Positions 21,248 to 32,739 of a stretch of DNA of 64,000 bases are shown here, piece by piece. The translations under genes and the position numbers were made by a program. Each line of letters begins with the position of its first letter. Positions within the stretch are counted from its first letter, which is position 1. A model generated the notes under the pieces. It was not told where the DNA came from. It made no database searches and saw only the letters and a list, made by a program, of their open reading frames with translations. Source of the DNA: Pyropia haitanensis (Eukaryota; Rhodophyta; Bangiophyceae; Bangiales; Bangiaceae); NCBI GenBank assembly GCA_008729055.1, contig SDUX01000010.1, positions 3,115,090 to 3,179,089 on the forward strand, read 5' to 3'.

Positions 21248-23460
21248 TCAGCTCGCCCAACATTCTGCTGCAACGTCTGCGGGGGGCATGACCGCAGCGG
21301 TAGCGGGTGGAAGGCCGGCAGAAGCTGCCGTCGCCTCACCGTCGAGCGCACCCAGCGCTCGTGAAATGTACGCGCGCAGGGACACCCGCAGGTGAGGCGA
21401 CATACGACTCACACAGTCAGCTGGGTCCCCTTCACCTCCAGGCGGCAGCGCCAAAAAGCGGCCGCCGTCGCCTTCGCCTCAGCGGCGGACAGGCCGCCCG
21501 AGCACGCGGCCCCTCCAACGCCAGCACCCACAGGGCAGCTTTCGGCAGCATCGCCCCAGCACAACGTGAAGCTGCGCGCGTAAACACCGCAGTGTGGAGC
21601 TTGTCCGCCACGGAGGCCAAGACGACCACCGTCGTGTCAGCCACGAGGCGGGGGAAGTCGACGCGGTCGGCGGCGCCGACCTCCGTCAGGTCAGCCATCG
21701 GCCGGCAGCGCCAGTGGACACGAGCGTCGCGGGCCACCCCAATGATGCTGATCGTCTCGGGAGCAACCGAGCGCCTGCGCCCCTGCTACACGCGCGTGAA
21801 CTCTGCGAGGGGCGACCGCAGCGCGGGTGGACCCACCGCGGGCCCCGACGCACGCTCACCGCCAACTCACGCTCAGTACCCACCGCACATCGCTGCCCTA
21901 CGATCGCAAACGCCCCTAGTAGCAGCGCCCCTCACCACAGCAGCGATAGAGACGGCGGCTGCAACACCGGCCGCAGCGCCCCGGCCACGCCAGTGGCGAC
22001 AGCGCCATACCACGTCCGCCCATCCCACACCGTCCGCACGTCCACTCGGACCGCAGCCACCACGGAGACCGTCACCTTGCCAATATCCGCTGCACCTTGG
22101 GCATGCCCGTCTTTGTCGTGTTGACCATCAGCTTCGCGTCCGTCCTTGCCTCCTTGACAGTCTTCGTCACGTCCGCCGTCGGCGCCTTGACCCCCACAGA
22201 CTTGAGCGACCACGTCCCATTGAGCACCGTCCCCACGTCGTCCGTCACCACTTTCTGCACGCCCACCTTGAGCAGCCCCACCACAACCAACAGACAGAGC
22301 TCCCGCCCTCGCAGCCCCGCCCACAGGGCGGGAAAGGGCGGCGTGCCTGCCGCCGCCCCGACAGGGAGGCGGCCGCGCCGACGCTGGCGGCGGCCTGCCG
22401 CCGGCGCGAGGGGGAGCGCGTAACGGAGGTGGAGGCCACTGGCGGCGGCCGCGGCGGCGGCGGCGGGGATGGCCGGGACGGCGGCGATAACCCCGCGAGA
22501 CGGGACGGCGGCGGCGGCAGCGCCGACGGCGGCGTCAAGTGCGGCGGGGGCGGGTGTGGCGGCGCGCGTGCGGCGGCGGTGGGTGCGGCGACGGCTCGGT
22601 AGGGTCCACCACCCGCACATGCGGGTTGAGCGGCGGCTTGAGTCGTGCGCACCAACTCGAGCACCTACGGAACTAGTAGAGTAGTGAAAATCAAGACGAG
22701 GCAACATCTGGCACACACAGCGCACCGAGGGGATACAGCCACATGCTAGTGATGGAAAGGACGAAACAAAGGTCAGGAATATGGCGGTAAACGATCGGCC
22801 GGAAGCTGAGGCGTCGCTACCGCGCCTACCGCAGCAGCACCCGCCCTTGCAAGTTGGATTGGTCAGACACACAAACCACAAGAAAGAGAGGAAGCGGAAC
22901 GTACCAATCCAGGTACGGTCGTACGCTGCCGCGCCGCATCCACCTCTCGCCAGAAGGCCATGACCTTGGCCAACCGGAGGGCGTTCTGCTCCGACAATGA
23001 CACCATGTAGGCGGTGGCAGCGGTGGCTGCTGCGCCCGACAAGTCACTGCTGGTCAATCGTGCATTGAACGCCGACGTCTCGTCACACACACCGCCTGCA
23101 GCTTGTCACTCTCCCCAACCAACTCCGTGCGCACATCCTGCAAGGTGCGTGGTGGGCGCCCCCTCTTCAGTGCAGACGCCTCGGCCGGCTTGCCATCATC
23201 GCCACTAGCGTCTCCAGGTTGGGCACGACACGTTGGTACGATGTGGCGGACCCCTGCCTCGATGCGCGCCCGACGAAAGCGGCTGTGAACCGCGGCAGAC
23301 GGCCACCGCCGAGGACGTACCAGGTGCGCCGCACAAGGAGCCGCCGACCCAGGACGCCGTGTGCGACGCAGTGATCGCGATGGCTGACTCAGCAGCGGCA
23401 CAAAAGAGCCACCAGTGTAACAAAGGAAGCCAGCGGACGCCACGCTGCTAGTAGCGTGGA
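21248..23460 (-). CDS. Possible multi-exon gene: coding-like fragments of a membrane protein
   Basis: Several minus-strand pieces look coding, but I cannot assemble a complete gene. Around 23460-23290 are hydrophobic pieces in two frames (LAAWRPLASFVTLVALLC and AAAESAIAITASHTASWVGG). Around 23280-22905 a helical, charged piece includes RTLQDVRTELVGESDKLQ, then CDETSAFNARLTSSDLSG and FWREVDAARQ, ending at a good donor GTACGT (22904). At 22320-22078 LCLLVVVGLLKVGVQKVVT is a membrane-like segment, followed by VLNGTWSLKSVGVK. Around 21740-21500 LVADTTVVVLASVADKLHT is another hydrophobic piece. Orientation and architecture match the two membrane-protein genes downstream, so this is probably a third relative with more introns, or a decayed copy. 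Confidence 0.3.
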
Positions 23461-24127
23461 GTGGGTGCCATGCCGCTCTAGAGCGCAGAGTCCACGTCAC
23501 GGTCGTTGGATGTCAGAGCCGCCGCGGTCACGACACCGAGGCGGGTTGGGAAACGGGACGGGCTGAGCGCGCTGTTTCTGCCTGTCCTGCCTGGTCAGTG
23601 AACATGTCCAAACTCGAGCCCAAAAACCAGCAGCTTGGGCCAATTGCGTGCTGGATGTTGATGCATCAGCCAATGGAATGCTGTTCTGGGCCGGTCCAGT
23701 TTGCGCCCTCTTTCGCCAAAAGTGTCTTGGATAGCTACAAAAGGCCAAAGATGACACTTCTCTGACAGACGGGTGCCGTCCACCGGCTGCCGGCTGCTGG
23801 TGTAGCTGGCAGTGGCGCCCACTCGCTCCCGGAGCGATCGTCACGGGCGCGGCGTGCCCGTGCTGTCAACGTTACGGCGCACGGTGCGGTGCCGCCGTCA
23901 GACCCCGGCCGCGCCGCCGCGCGTCCTTGCCACCGCCGCCAAGGGCCTTGACGCTCGCCAGGCTACGCCGCCATCGGCGGTGGCGCCGGCTGTCCGTTAC
24001 CCCCCCCCCCACCCCGCCCCCCCCCCGTTTCCTTTTCCTGTTCGCCTCCCCCCCCCCCCCCCCCCCTCACCCCCCCTCCCTTGCCCTTTCCTTGGGCACG
24101 CCCCCCCCCCGCGCTCCCCTCCCCGCC
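23461..24127. other. Divergent intergenic region upstream of MON2
   Basis: This is 667 bp. The first 350 bp are of moderate GC and probably hold the shared promoter region of the minus-strand cluster and MON2. The last 130 bp are C-rich (C runs of 7-16 at about 24001-24070), directly in front of the MON2 start. Confidence 0.45.
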
Positions 24128-27100
24128 ATGGGCCCGCCGGCGCCGCCGGCGGGCCTGGCCGGCGCGCTCCCCCCCCCCTTCCTCCGCGAACTCGAGGCGG
24201 ACCTCCGCGGCCTCGCCGCCGACGCCCGCCGCCGCGCGCCCGCCGTCGCGTCCGCGGCGGACGCGGCGGTCGGGCGGCTCAAGGCGCTCCCCGCCCCCCC
24301 CCCCCCGGCACCCCCGCCGGCGCGCCCGAGGCGGCCGCCTACGAGGCGGCCGCCGCGGCGTTTGCGGCCGCCGCGTCCGCCGCGCTGTGCGTCGCGTGCC
24401 GGCCGGCGGCGGCGGACGGGGTGCGCCGCCGCGCGCCGGCGGGGCTGTACAAGCTCCTCGCGCGGCGGGCGCTGCCGGTTGTGCTGTGGCCGACGGTGGT
24501 GGGGGCGCTCGCGGAGCTCATCCCGCCGCCGATCGTGGGGGAGGATGGAGGGGGGGGTAGCGGCGCCGGCGGCGGCGTCGGCGGCGGCAGCGGTGGCGGC
24601 GGTGGCGGGGGCGGCGACGGGGGAGGCGGCAGCGGCGCTGGTGGGGGGGGGGAGGGGGGGGGGTGGTGGCGTCGGCGGCGGCAGCGGCAGTGGCGGCGGC
24701 AGCGGCGGCGGCGGCGGCGGCGGCGGCGGTGGCAGCGGCGGCGGCATGGGCGCCGGCGCCACCGACGCACTCGCCGCGTTTACCTCGTCCGCCGCGGCGC
24801 TGGCCGGCGGCGGCAGCGGCGGCGGCGGCGGCGGCACGCCATCGTCGGCGTTGTCGGCCAAGGACGGGACGACGCTCAAGGTGCTGCAGGCGCTGCTGGC
24901 GATGCTCACCTCTGCCGCCGCGCCGGCCATGGGCCTCGCGCCACTCGCGCGTGCCGTTGGGCTGCTCATGCATCTGCGCTCCGAGGCGGCCGCGGCGGGC
25001 GGTGGCGGACTGGGCGGGGGGGTGGGCGGGGGGGGCGGACCTGGGGGGGGGGGGGCGGGTCCGACCGGGACAGCGGTGACGGCTCGGGCGAGGAGGATGG
25101 CGGCGGGGGGGACGACCGGGGGGGGGGGGGCGGGTGGGCCAAGGACGCGGCGCCGTCGGGCGTCGTCGAGTTGACCGCCGAGGCCGCGTTCCGGATGGTT
25201 GCCGCGCACCTGTTTGGTGCGGCCGCCGCGGCGGTGGCGGCCGCCAATGGGGACGCTGCCGCCGGCGATGGTGGCGGCGGCGACGGTAGCGGGGTGCCGA
25301 CGGGGGGTGCCGGCGCCGCCGACGAGGACGAAATAACCGTCATCCCCGCCGCCGCCGGCGCCGCCACCGCCGCCGCCACCGCCGCCGGGACGGCTGCGGA
25401 CGACGCATCGGACCTGGCGACGGCCCCCCCCGAGCTCCTCGCCGCGGTGCGGCGGCTCCCCCCCGCCGCCCGAGGGGCCTTCCTCCTCGCCTCGGACCTG
25501 GCCGCGTCCGCCGCCGGCGACGACGCGGCGTGGCTGTCGGCGGGGCTCACCACCGCCGCGGCGCCCGGGCGCCCCTCCCCCCGCCCGCTGCGCCTCCGCC
25601 CGCCGCTGGCGCTGGACGTGGCCGCCGACGCGGTCGCGGCCGACGCGGGCCTGTGGGCCGCCGCCGGGCCGTTTCGGGAGCTGATGGCCTCCCGCCTGTG
25701 CCCGGCCGTCCACCGGGGGCTCCGCGGTGCGCCCGCCGTTGCGCGGTCCGCCGCCGAGGCGGCGGCTGCGCTCGTGCGCGCCCACTCCCCGCGGCTGGTG
25801 CCAGACTGTGAGGTGTTTTTGGTGGCGCTGACCCGCGCGGCTGCGGGGCCGCCCCCGTGGGCCGGCGGGGGGGATGCCAGCAGGGCCGCTGCCGACGGGG
25901 ATGCGGCTGAGCAGCGGGGATGGTCTCCCCGGGGCGGTGGGGCGGGGGGGGGCGGCGGCACTCCCGGCAGCCGCCTGTCGCAGGCGGCGGCACTTCACGC
26001 GCTCCGCGCGGCGTTGCGGCCTGGCGTGGCGGGCACCCACGCGGCGGACCGGGCTCTGGCCGTACCAGCCGACGATGGTAGCGGCGGCGGTGGCGCCGAC
26101 GGTGGCGGTCGCGGCGGGGTGTTCGTGGCGGGCCTCCCCGAGCCGGTGGCGGTGCGGCTGGCGCGCGCGTACGACCTCCAGCCGCACTCGTCGGGGGTGG
26201 TCCGCGACACGCTGGCGGCGGCGGCGGCAGCGGCCACCACCGCCGGCACCACATTGGGTGCGGCTGGTGGCGGTGGGGCGGCGTCCGCCGCCGAGGCGGC
26301 CGTGGCCATCTTGGCGGACGTCATTGCATCGCTGGCGGCGGTGGTGACGGCGGCCCGCGGCGGCGGTGGCGGTGATATACCCCCCTCCCCACCCCTCGAT
26401 GAGGCCACTGCGTCCGCGCTGCGTGCACTTGGCCGTGACGTGGCTGCGGGTGTGCTGGCGCCACCCGTCGGCGAGCGAGTGGCGGCCGCCCTTGGCTCGG
26501 CCGCGGCGGCACCGACTCCGGCGCGGTCCATGTCGCTGGGTGGGGGGGAAGACAGCCTCGCAGGTATCGCGGCAGCAGCACTGGGACAGCTCGCCACCGT
26601 CGCTGCTGCGGGTGCTGACTGTGTGGAGCGGCACACGCCCGCCACGGACGTGGGGTCTGTGGCCGCCTCTGACGTGGGCGCTGTCACCCAGCGAAGCGTG
26701 GCCACCGACGGTGGCGACGCCGCCGAGTCGGCGCTGCCGCCGCCGGGCCCCCTCGCGTGCGTGCGTGACGAGGCGGTGGTGTCACTGGCGCGGGCGTCGC
26801 TGGCCTCTGCCGCGACGGCCACGGTGACCGCCGAGCCCGCGTCCCAGCGCCTACCTGCGATGCTGTACGGGCGGCTGTTAACTACGCTCGACAACTTGGG
26901 GGAGGCCCTCGGCAACGGCGCGTGGTCGGCGGCGGTCGCCGCTCTGGCGCCGCTCGACGGTGGGGGGGGGGACCTCTGCTGGGGGGGGGGAAGGGGGAGC
27001 CCCCACGGGATGCCGCGGGCGTTGCTGAAACGTACCTTTCCCTCGCCCGCACCGTTGCTGGCGGGACAGGCAGCGGCAAGGGTGGCACGGTGTCGCTGGC

Positions 27101-30100
27101 GGCGGGCCTTGACAAGGCGCTCGGCGGTGACGGCAGCCGCAGCCTCAGCTGGCCTGCCGTGGGGCGGCTGCTGGGCGCGCTGGTGGCGGCGTCGGACCTG
27201 CTCTTGCGCAGTGGCCTCGATGGGGAAGGCGGGTGTCTGCCGCCGGTGCCGCCCGCGGCGCCGTCGGTGGCGGCCCTCCTCGCGGCGCCCCGCTTTCCGC
27301 CGCCCGTGTCACGGCTCTACGGCCTCAGCCGGTCGGCGGCGGTCCTCGTGGGCGCCCTCGAGCCACCGCCGCCGGGCGCGGCCGCTGCCTGCACCGGCGG
27401 TGCGCCCCGCGCGCTGCCACCGGCGGGCACGGCGCCGCCGCCAACCGACGTGTGGGTGGCGGTGACGGGCCACTGGGCGGCGGTGGCGACCACCCACGCG
27501 GACGCGGCTGTGCGGTCCGTCGCGGCCGACGCGATTGTGCGCGCGGCGTCGGCGGCGCTGGCACGGGAGGACGTGCGGACGGCGGGCGGAGCTGACGGCG
27601 GCGGCGGCGACCCGCGCGGCGGCCGCGGCGGCGGCCGTGCCGACGGCGGCGGCGGCGGCCCGTTGCTGTCCCAGGCGCGGGTGCTGGCGCCGCTCCGCGC
27701 GTGCGTCGTGTCGGCGCACGCCGACGCGCGCGCGACGGCCGCGGCGGCGGCGCTTGCCGTGTTGCAGATCCGGGGCGGGCGGCTGCGAGGGCACGCCCCC
27801 TGGGGGGCCCTGCTCGCCGTGCTTCTCGCCGTGTCGGGGGCCGCGACGACCGTGTCGGGCGGGACCGACCAGGAGGATGTGGGGAGTGACTTGACTGTGG
27901 GGCGAGGCACAGGGCACGCGGCACCAGTAGGTGGGAAGGGTGTCGCGTCTGGCGCGGCGGTCAGCGCTGTGGTGGGCCGTGATGGTCCGAGTGGCGGCGG
28001 TGGCGCTGCCGACGGCGGCGGCGGGGGCGGCGGCGGGGGCAGCGGCGGCGGCGGCAGCGGTGATGGTGGGCGGGGCAAGGCCGCCGCGGATGCGTTTACC
28101 AACGGCTTTCGGGCGGTGCAGCTGGTGGGTGGCGACTTTCTGCCGTCCCTCCCCCTCCGCTCCCTCCGGTCGTGGACGCACGTCCTCGCCGCGTATGCGG
28201 CGCAGCGGACCGACGTGAACGCCGCGCTGACGGCCGTTGGCCTACTGTGGCGGACAGCAGACGCGCTCGCCCATCGGGTCGCGGTGCAGCAGGGGGTGGT
28301 ACAGCGGCGGGTGGCACGGGGTGGTGGTGTTGGCGGTGGGTCAATGGAGGCGGCTGGGCCTGCTGTCGCGGACGGCAAGTTGGCTGCAGTGGCCGCGGGG
28401 GTGGTGTCGACGCCGCCGCTGTCAACTGGCGGTAGTGGGGCGGCAGCGGTACCTGCTGTGGTCGGACGCGACGCGTCCGATGGTAGTCCCGTCACGGCCG
28501 TCTCTGTGGCCGATGGCACCAGCGCCGCTGACCCGGCTAGCGCCGAGCCGGACACCGTCGCTGATGCTGTCTCCGACACCGATGACGACGTCGACGCCGA
28601 CGCCGACGATGCCGATGACGTTGTAGAGGAGGAATTTGACACGGACGCGGAGCAGGCGGCTGCGGTGAGCGAGTTGTGGCAGCAGCTGTTTGCGCAATTA
28701 CGCCAGACCGCCACCGACGGCCGCCCCGAAGTGCGCCACGGCGCCGTGCGGACGCTGACGGGTGCGCTGCTGGCGCACGGCGCGCAGCTGGACGCGGCGG
28801 CGTGGCGCGGCTGTGTGCGTCGCGCGCTGCTGCCGCTCCTGACGGCGGTGATGCTGGGGGATGCCGCCCCTGAGGGCGGGGGGGCGGGCGTCGGCAGTGG
28901 CGGTGGCGGCGACAACGACGCGGCCGGCGGTGGCGGCGTCGGCGGCGGCAAGGACGTGGCGGTGGTTGCGGCGAGCCGCAGCTCTGGGTCCGCCGCGACG
29001 CCCGGCGTACAGCTGCTGCTGCACCACAGCCGGGACACGCCCGCCAAGCAGTGGAACGAGACGCGGGTGCTGGCCCTGGCGGGGGTCGCCCGCGTCCTCC
29101 GCCGCTACCTCCGCACGCTCATCGCCTCACGGGCGGTGGTCGGGTGGGGGCGGGCGCTCGCGGCGGCGGCGGCCGCCGCGACCGCCACTGAGGCCGAGGT
29201 GGCCGCCGCGGGCGTGGCGGCACTGCTGGACCTGCTCGCCGCCGCCGCGGCGTCCGTGATGGCCTGCACCCGCGCGGTCGCCGAGGAGCCGGGCGGGGCG
29301 GCTGGCGGGAACGCCGCCTCCGCTACTGGCTGGGTGGCGGGGCTGTTTGGGTCGTCGGCTCCTGCCAACGCCGCCGCGGCGGCGGCAAATGGGGACCCGC
29401 ATGGTCCCGTGGGGCCACCGGCCGCCGCGGCAGCGGCGGCGGCGGCGGCGGTGGCGTCTCCTCCCAAAGGGGCGGCGGCCGCGGTGGGGCAACCCGACGC
29501 CCTCCCTAGCGCCGTTGAGCAGCTGGCGATCGCCTCTGGCCTGTGGCACGCGGTGTGGGTGGCGATTGACGGGATCGTGCCGGGCGGCCCGGCGGTAGCG
29601 GGCGATGCGGGGAATGGCGGCGTTGGCGCGGGCGCGGCCGGCTGGGAGCTCCCGCCGCCCCCCCCCGGCGTGTGCACCGACGGGCGGGCGCTCGAGACGC
29701 TCGTCCGCGGCCTCACCGCGGTCCGCCGCGGCCACGGCGGCGCGTTTGGGCCGCGCTACGCGGGCGCCCTCGTCGGCCTCCTCCTCCGGCTGGCCGCCGC
29801 GCCGCCACCGCCGGCCGGCGGGGCGGTCCCCCCGCCGCCCTCGCGGGCGACCCCCTTTACTGCCGCCGCCGCGCTGGCGGGCGCGCGCGCGGCGGGGGCG
29901 GGGGCGGGCGTGTCGCCCGTGCAGGTCGCGGCGCTCGAGGCGGTGGAGGACCTGGACTTTGGTGCCGCCGACGACGACGGCTGGGCGGCGCTGCTGGACC
30001 GCCTGCTCGGACTGCTGTCGGCGCCGGCGGCGGCCGCCCCCCCCGCCCTCACCGTCCGCATCCTCCACGTGGTGCGGTCCCTCTACGCCGGCGAGCGGCT

Positions 30101-31023
30101 GCCCACGGCGGTCAAGACCGCCGCCCTCCCCGCCGCGCTGCGGGTGCTCTCCCCGCTCGCCGCGGCGGCGGCGCCGGGCCCCGCCGCCGCGTCGGCGCTC
30201 CGCGCGCTCGTCGTCGCGGTGCGTGCCGCGCTTGGGCCCGCCGCGCCGGCCGCATGCTGGGGCGCCCTCGCGGCGGCCGCGACGGAGCTGCTCGTCTTGC
30301 CGCCGCGACCCGCTGCCGCTGCCGCCGGTGGTGCCGCGGCGGAGGGCGAGGTGCCCGCCGGGGAGGAGGGGGCACCCGCCGCGGCGGGCGTGCGCATTGT
30401 GGCCGCCGCGGCGGCGGCCGCGCCGCTGGCGCCGGCGCCACCCGACGCCGCCCTGACCGTCCGCTTCATTGAGGTGGTGCGCGACGCGCTCGGCGCGGGC
30501 GGCGGCGCCGATGACGCCGTGCGCGGCTCGCTGGTCGGCGTCCTCGCCGCCGTCGCCAGTGGTGGGGACGGCGGCGGTGGGGGTGGCGGTGGCGGTGACG
30601 GCGGCGGCGGGGGCGCCCCCCCCCCCCCCCCCCCGGGTGCACGCGCACCGCACAAGCGGCGCTGCTGCGGCTGGCCACCACCGCCGGCCGCCCCCTGCCC
30701 GGCAACGACGCGGCGCGCCACGAGGCGGTCGCCGCGGCGGCGGCCGCCGCCCTCGTCGCCGTCGCCGGGCGCGTCCTCTCCCGCTACGCCGCGGCCGCCC
30801 GCCGGTCGGGCCGCTGCCCGCTGCCGGCGGGTCGCTCCGCCGAGGCCGCCGCGCTGCTGGGCGCGCTCACGACGCTCCGCGCCGCGCGGTCGCCGCCGCC
30901 GCGCCTGGGGGGGGGCTCCTGCCGGCCGTCGCCGCGTGCGCGACGGCGGGGACGGGGGCGGTGCGGCGGCGGGCGGCGGCGCTGCTGCGGGAGCTGGCGG
31001 GCGCCGCGGTGGCGAGGGAGTGA
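24128..31023 (+). CDS. MON2: MON2 homologue (HEAT/armadillo-repeat Golgi-endosome trafficking scaffold)
   Basis: MON2 (yeast Mon2/Ysl2) is a large Arf-GEF-like scaffold at trans-Golgi and endosome membranes. The start MGPPAPPAGL leads into LRELEADLRGLAADARRR-type helices of the N-terminal DCB region; TLKVLQALLAML follows. The most diagnostic part is 28650-29130: WQQLFAQLRQ, RPEVRHGAVRTL, HGAQLDAAAWRGC, then HHSRDTPAKQWNETRVLALA and GVARVLRRYL, which follow the MON2 C-terminal half closely. The length (~2,300 codons) exceeds the ~1,700 usual through Gly/Ala insertions. The frame changes six times, at homopolymers 24294-24306 (C13), 24642-24663 (G), about 25043-25055 (G13), 26981-26990 (G10), 30616-30634 (C19) and 30907-30915 (G9). 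The last puts the end on TGA 31021-31023 after LLRELAGAAVARE. I see no clear intron. Confidence 0.85.
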
Positions 31024-31395
31024 GGGGGCGGTGGTTGGTGGAGGGGCGGGGGGGGTAGTGGGAGAGGGGGGGGAGGGATGGCGGGGGGGTTGTACGAGCG
31101 CAGCGGCCGCGGCGTGTGAGGTGTGGGTGGGCGGGCGGCCGTAGGGCGGGAGCGCCTCTGGGCGGTCGGTGCTCGTCGGCTGCCCGCCCGATCGCCACGA
31201 GGCGGCCGAGCCGGCCGTGCCGGGCGGCGCGTGGTGTGGGGTATGTACATAACGAACCGGGTGCCGCTGGCGCGTCGCTGTCTGTCCGTGTGGTCTTTGA
31301 CCCGGCACCGAGCGGGATTTACAACAAAAAGACAACACGGTTGCGCAACAAAAAAACAAAAACACGATACACCGTGAGGGGCGTCCGCCGCGGCC
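31024..31395. other. Intergenic region between convergent MON2 and proteasome beta-3
   Basis: This is 372 bp of G-rich sequence followed by an A-rich segment (31322-31366, several A5-A6 runs on the + strand, so T-rich on the minus strand). The A-rich part lies just beyond the proteasome stop codon and is a likely 3' end/polyadenylation region. Confidence 0.45.
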
Positions 31396-32739
31396 TCAAT
31401 CCATCCTGGCCTTGAGCGACTTGGTTGTCACCCCCTCCTTCGTGATGATCTGCACGTCCACCCCCCACCCAGAGATACAGTCCCGGTCCAAGGCGGCCAT
31501 CAAGCTCTGGCCGAGCGTCTCAAACAGCTCCTCTGGGTCCATGTCCTTGCGGTAAAACGTCTCGCACGTGCCAAACAGGGACTCGGCGCACGTGCCGCTG
31601 ACCACAAAGTCATCGGCGACGGCCATGGCGCCGAGCAGGTCCATCGCGCAGAGGAAGGGGGTGCCATCGGGCTGCAGGCCCGCAATGACGGGCTCGGCAA
31701 AGTACGGGCCAAAGCGCTTCTCGTAGAGAGTGGACGACACCAGCGACGCGAACGTGGTCGGCTTGATGACGCGGCCCTCCCGCATCGCGTACAGGTTGAG
31801 CTTGTAGTTGAACAAGTTGTGCAGCGTCGTCACGTCCGAGTGAAGGCCGGTGAGGCCCAAGTAGAGGGAGTCGGTCATGCGGAACACGCGGTTGCAATCC
31901 ATGGCGATGGTAGACTACGCCACAGAACATCAAAAAGAAGGCCGGGAGAAGGGCGGCGGGAGCGGAACAAACAACAACGCGTGGCAGTGCAGGCACAAGA
32001 GAATGGACGCACAAACCCCAGCCAATACATCAAAGCACAGTGACGTGAGGAGCCGGCCATGAAGACTGCACGGGACTCCGCCCCATCGCTCCAACGGCAC
32101 GCCACACTCACGCTGCATGCACGCCACAGCGCTCGTACACCCCCAATGCAGCTGCCCACGACAGCACCCAGTGCAGTCCGCAGCCGTACGTACCAGCTGG
32201 ACACCCAACCGCTTGTCACTGGCAATCGCCACACAGTCCTTGCCGGCCATGGCGACGACGCACCCACCATTGTATTCCAAGATGCTCTGTCATGGGCACG
32301 GACAGAGGCGGGGGGGGGAGACCAGGCAGGAGGAGGGGCGGCGTGGAGAGGAACAGCAGCAACGGGAACGTGCAGACGGGAAAGAAGGAAAAAAGGGCAG
32401 AGACCGGACGGCCAGGATCCATCGGGTACGCAACGACACCAGCACGTGAGTTGAGCGGCCAGGCGGGATGCAGGATGCCGCGTACGCGGCGGGGCAACAC
32501 CCCATCCGGCCGACCAACGCACCATGATGCCGCAAACGTCCCAGACGGCGGCAGGCAGACGGCTCACGCAAAAAGCAGTCTGTTGCGGGGAAGCGGCCGC
32601 CAAAGGATGGGGGGTGGCAGGGTGTACGGATCCTGCTCGGAGGCGCAGGTGACAGCTGCAGCGACCAAGACGCGTATTCCTCTACGCCGCCCTGCTGTCT
32701 GTCGCCAATACGCGCGATCCGTACTTCCCTCTGCGACAT
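31396..32739 (-). CDS. PSMB3: 20S proteasome subunit beta-3, three exons
   Basis: This is a non-catalytic ring subunit of the 20S core. Exon 1 (32739-32725) encodes only MSQRE, followed by donor GTACGG. Exon 2 (32286-32194) encodes [18 protein letters not shown] through KRLGVQL, donor GTACGT. Exon 3 (31914-31396) starts [13 protein letters not shown] and runs through [19 protein letters not shown] and [15 protein letters not shown] to KSLKARMD and TGA. The introns are 438 nt (32287-32724) and 279 nt (31915-32193), both phase 0. The product is 208 residues (human beta-3: 205), and the spacing across both junctions agrees with the family. No catalytic N-terminal Thr is expected or present. Exon 2 has an in-frame stop just upstream and no ATG, which forces a separate first exon; MSQRE is my inference. 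Confidence 0.92.
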
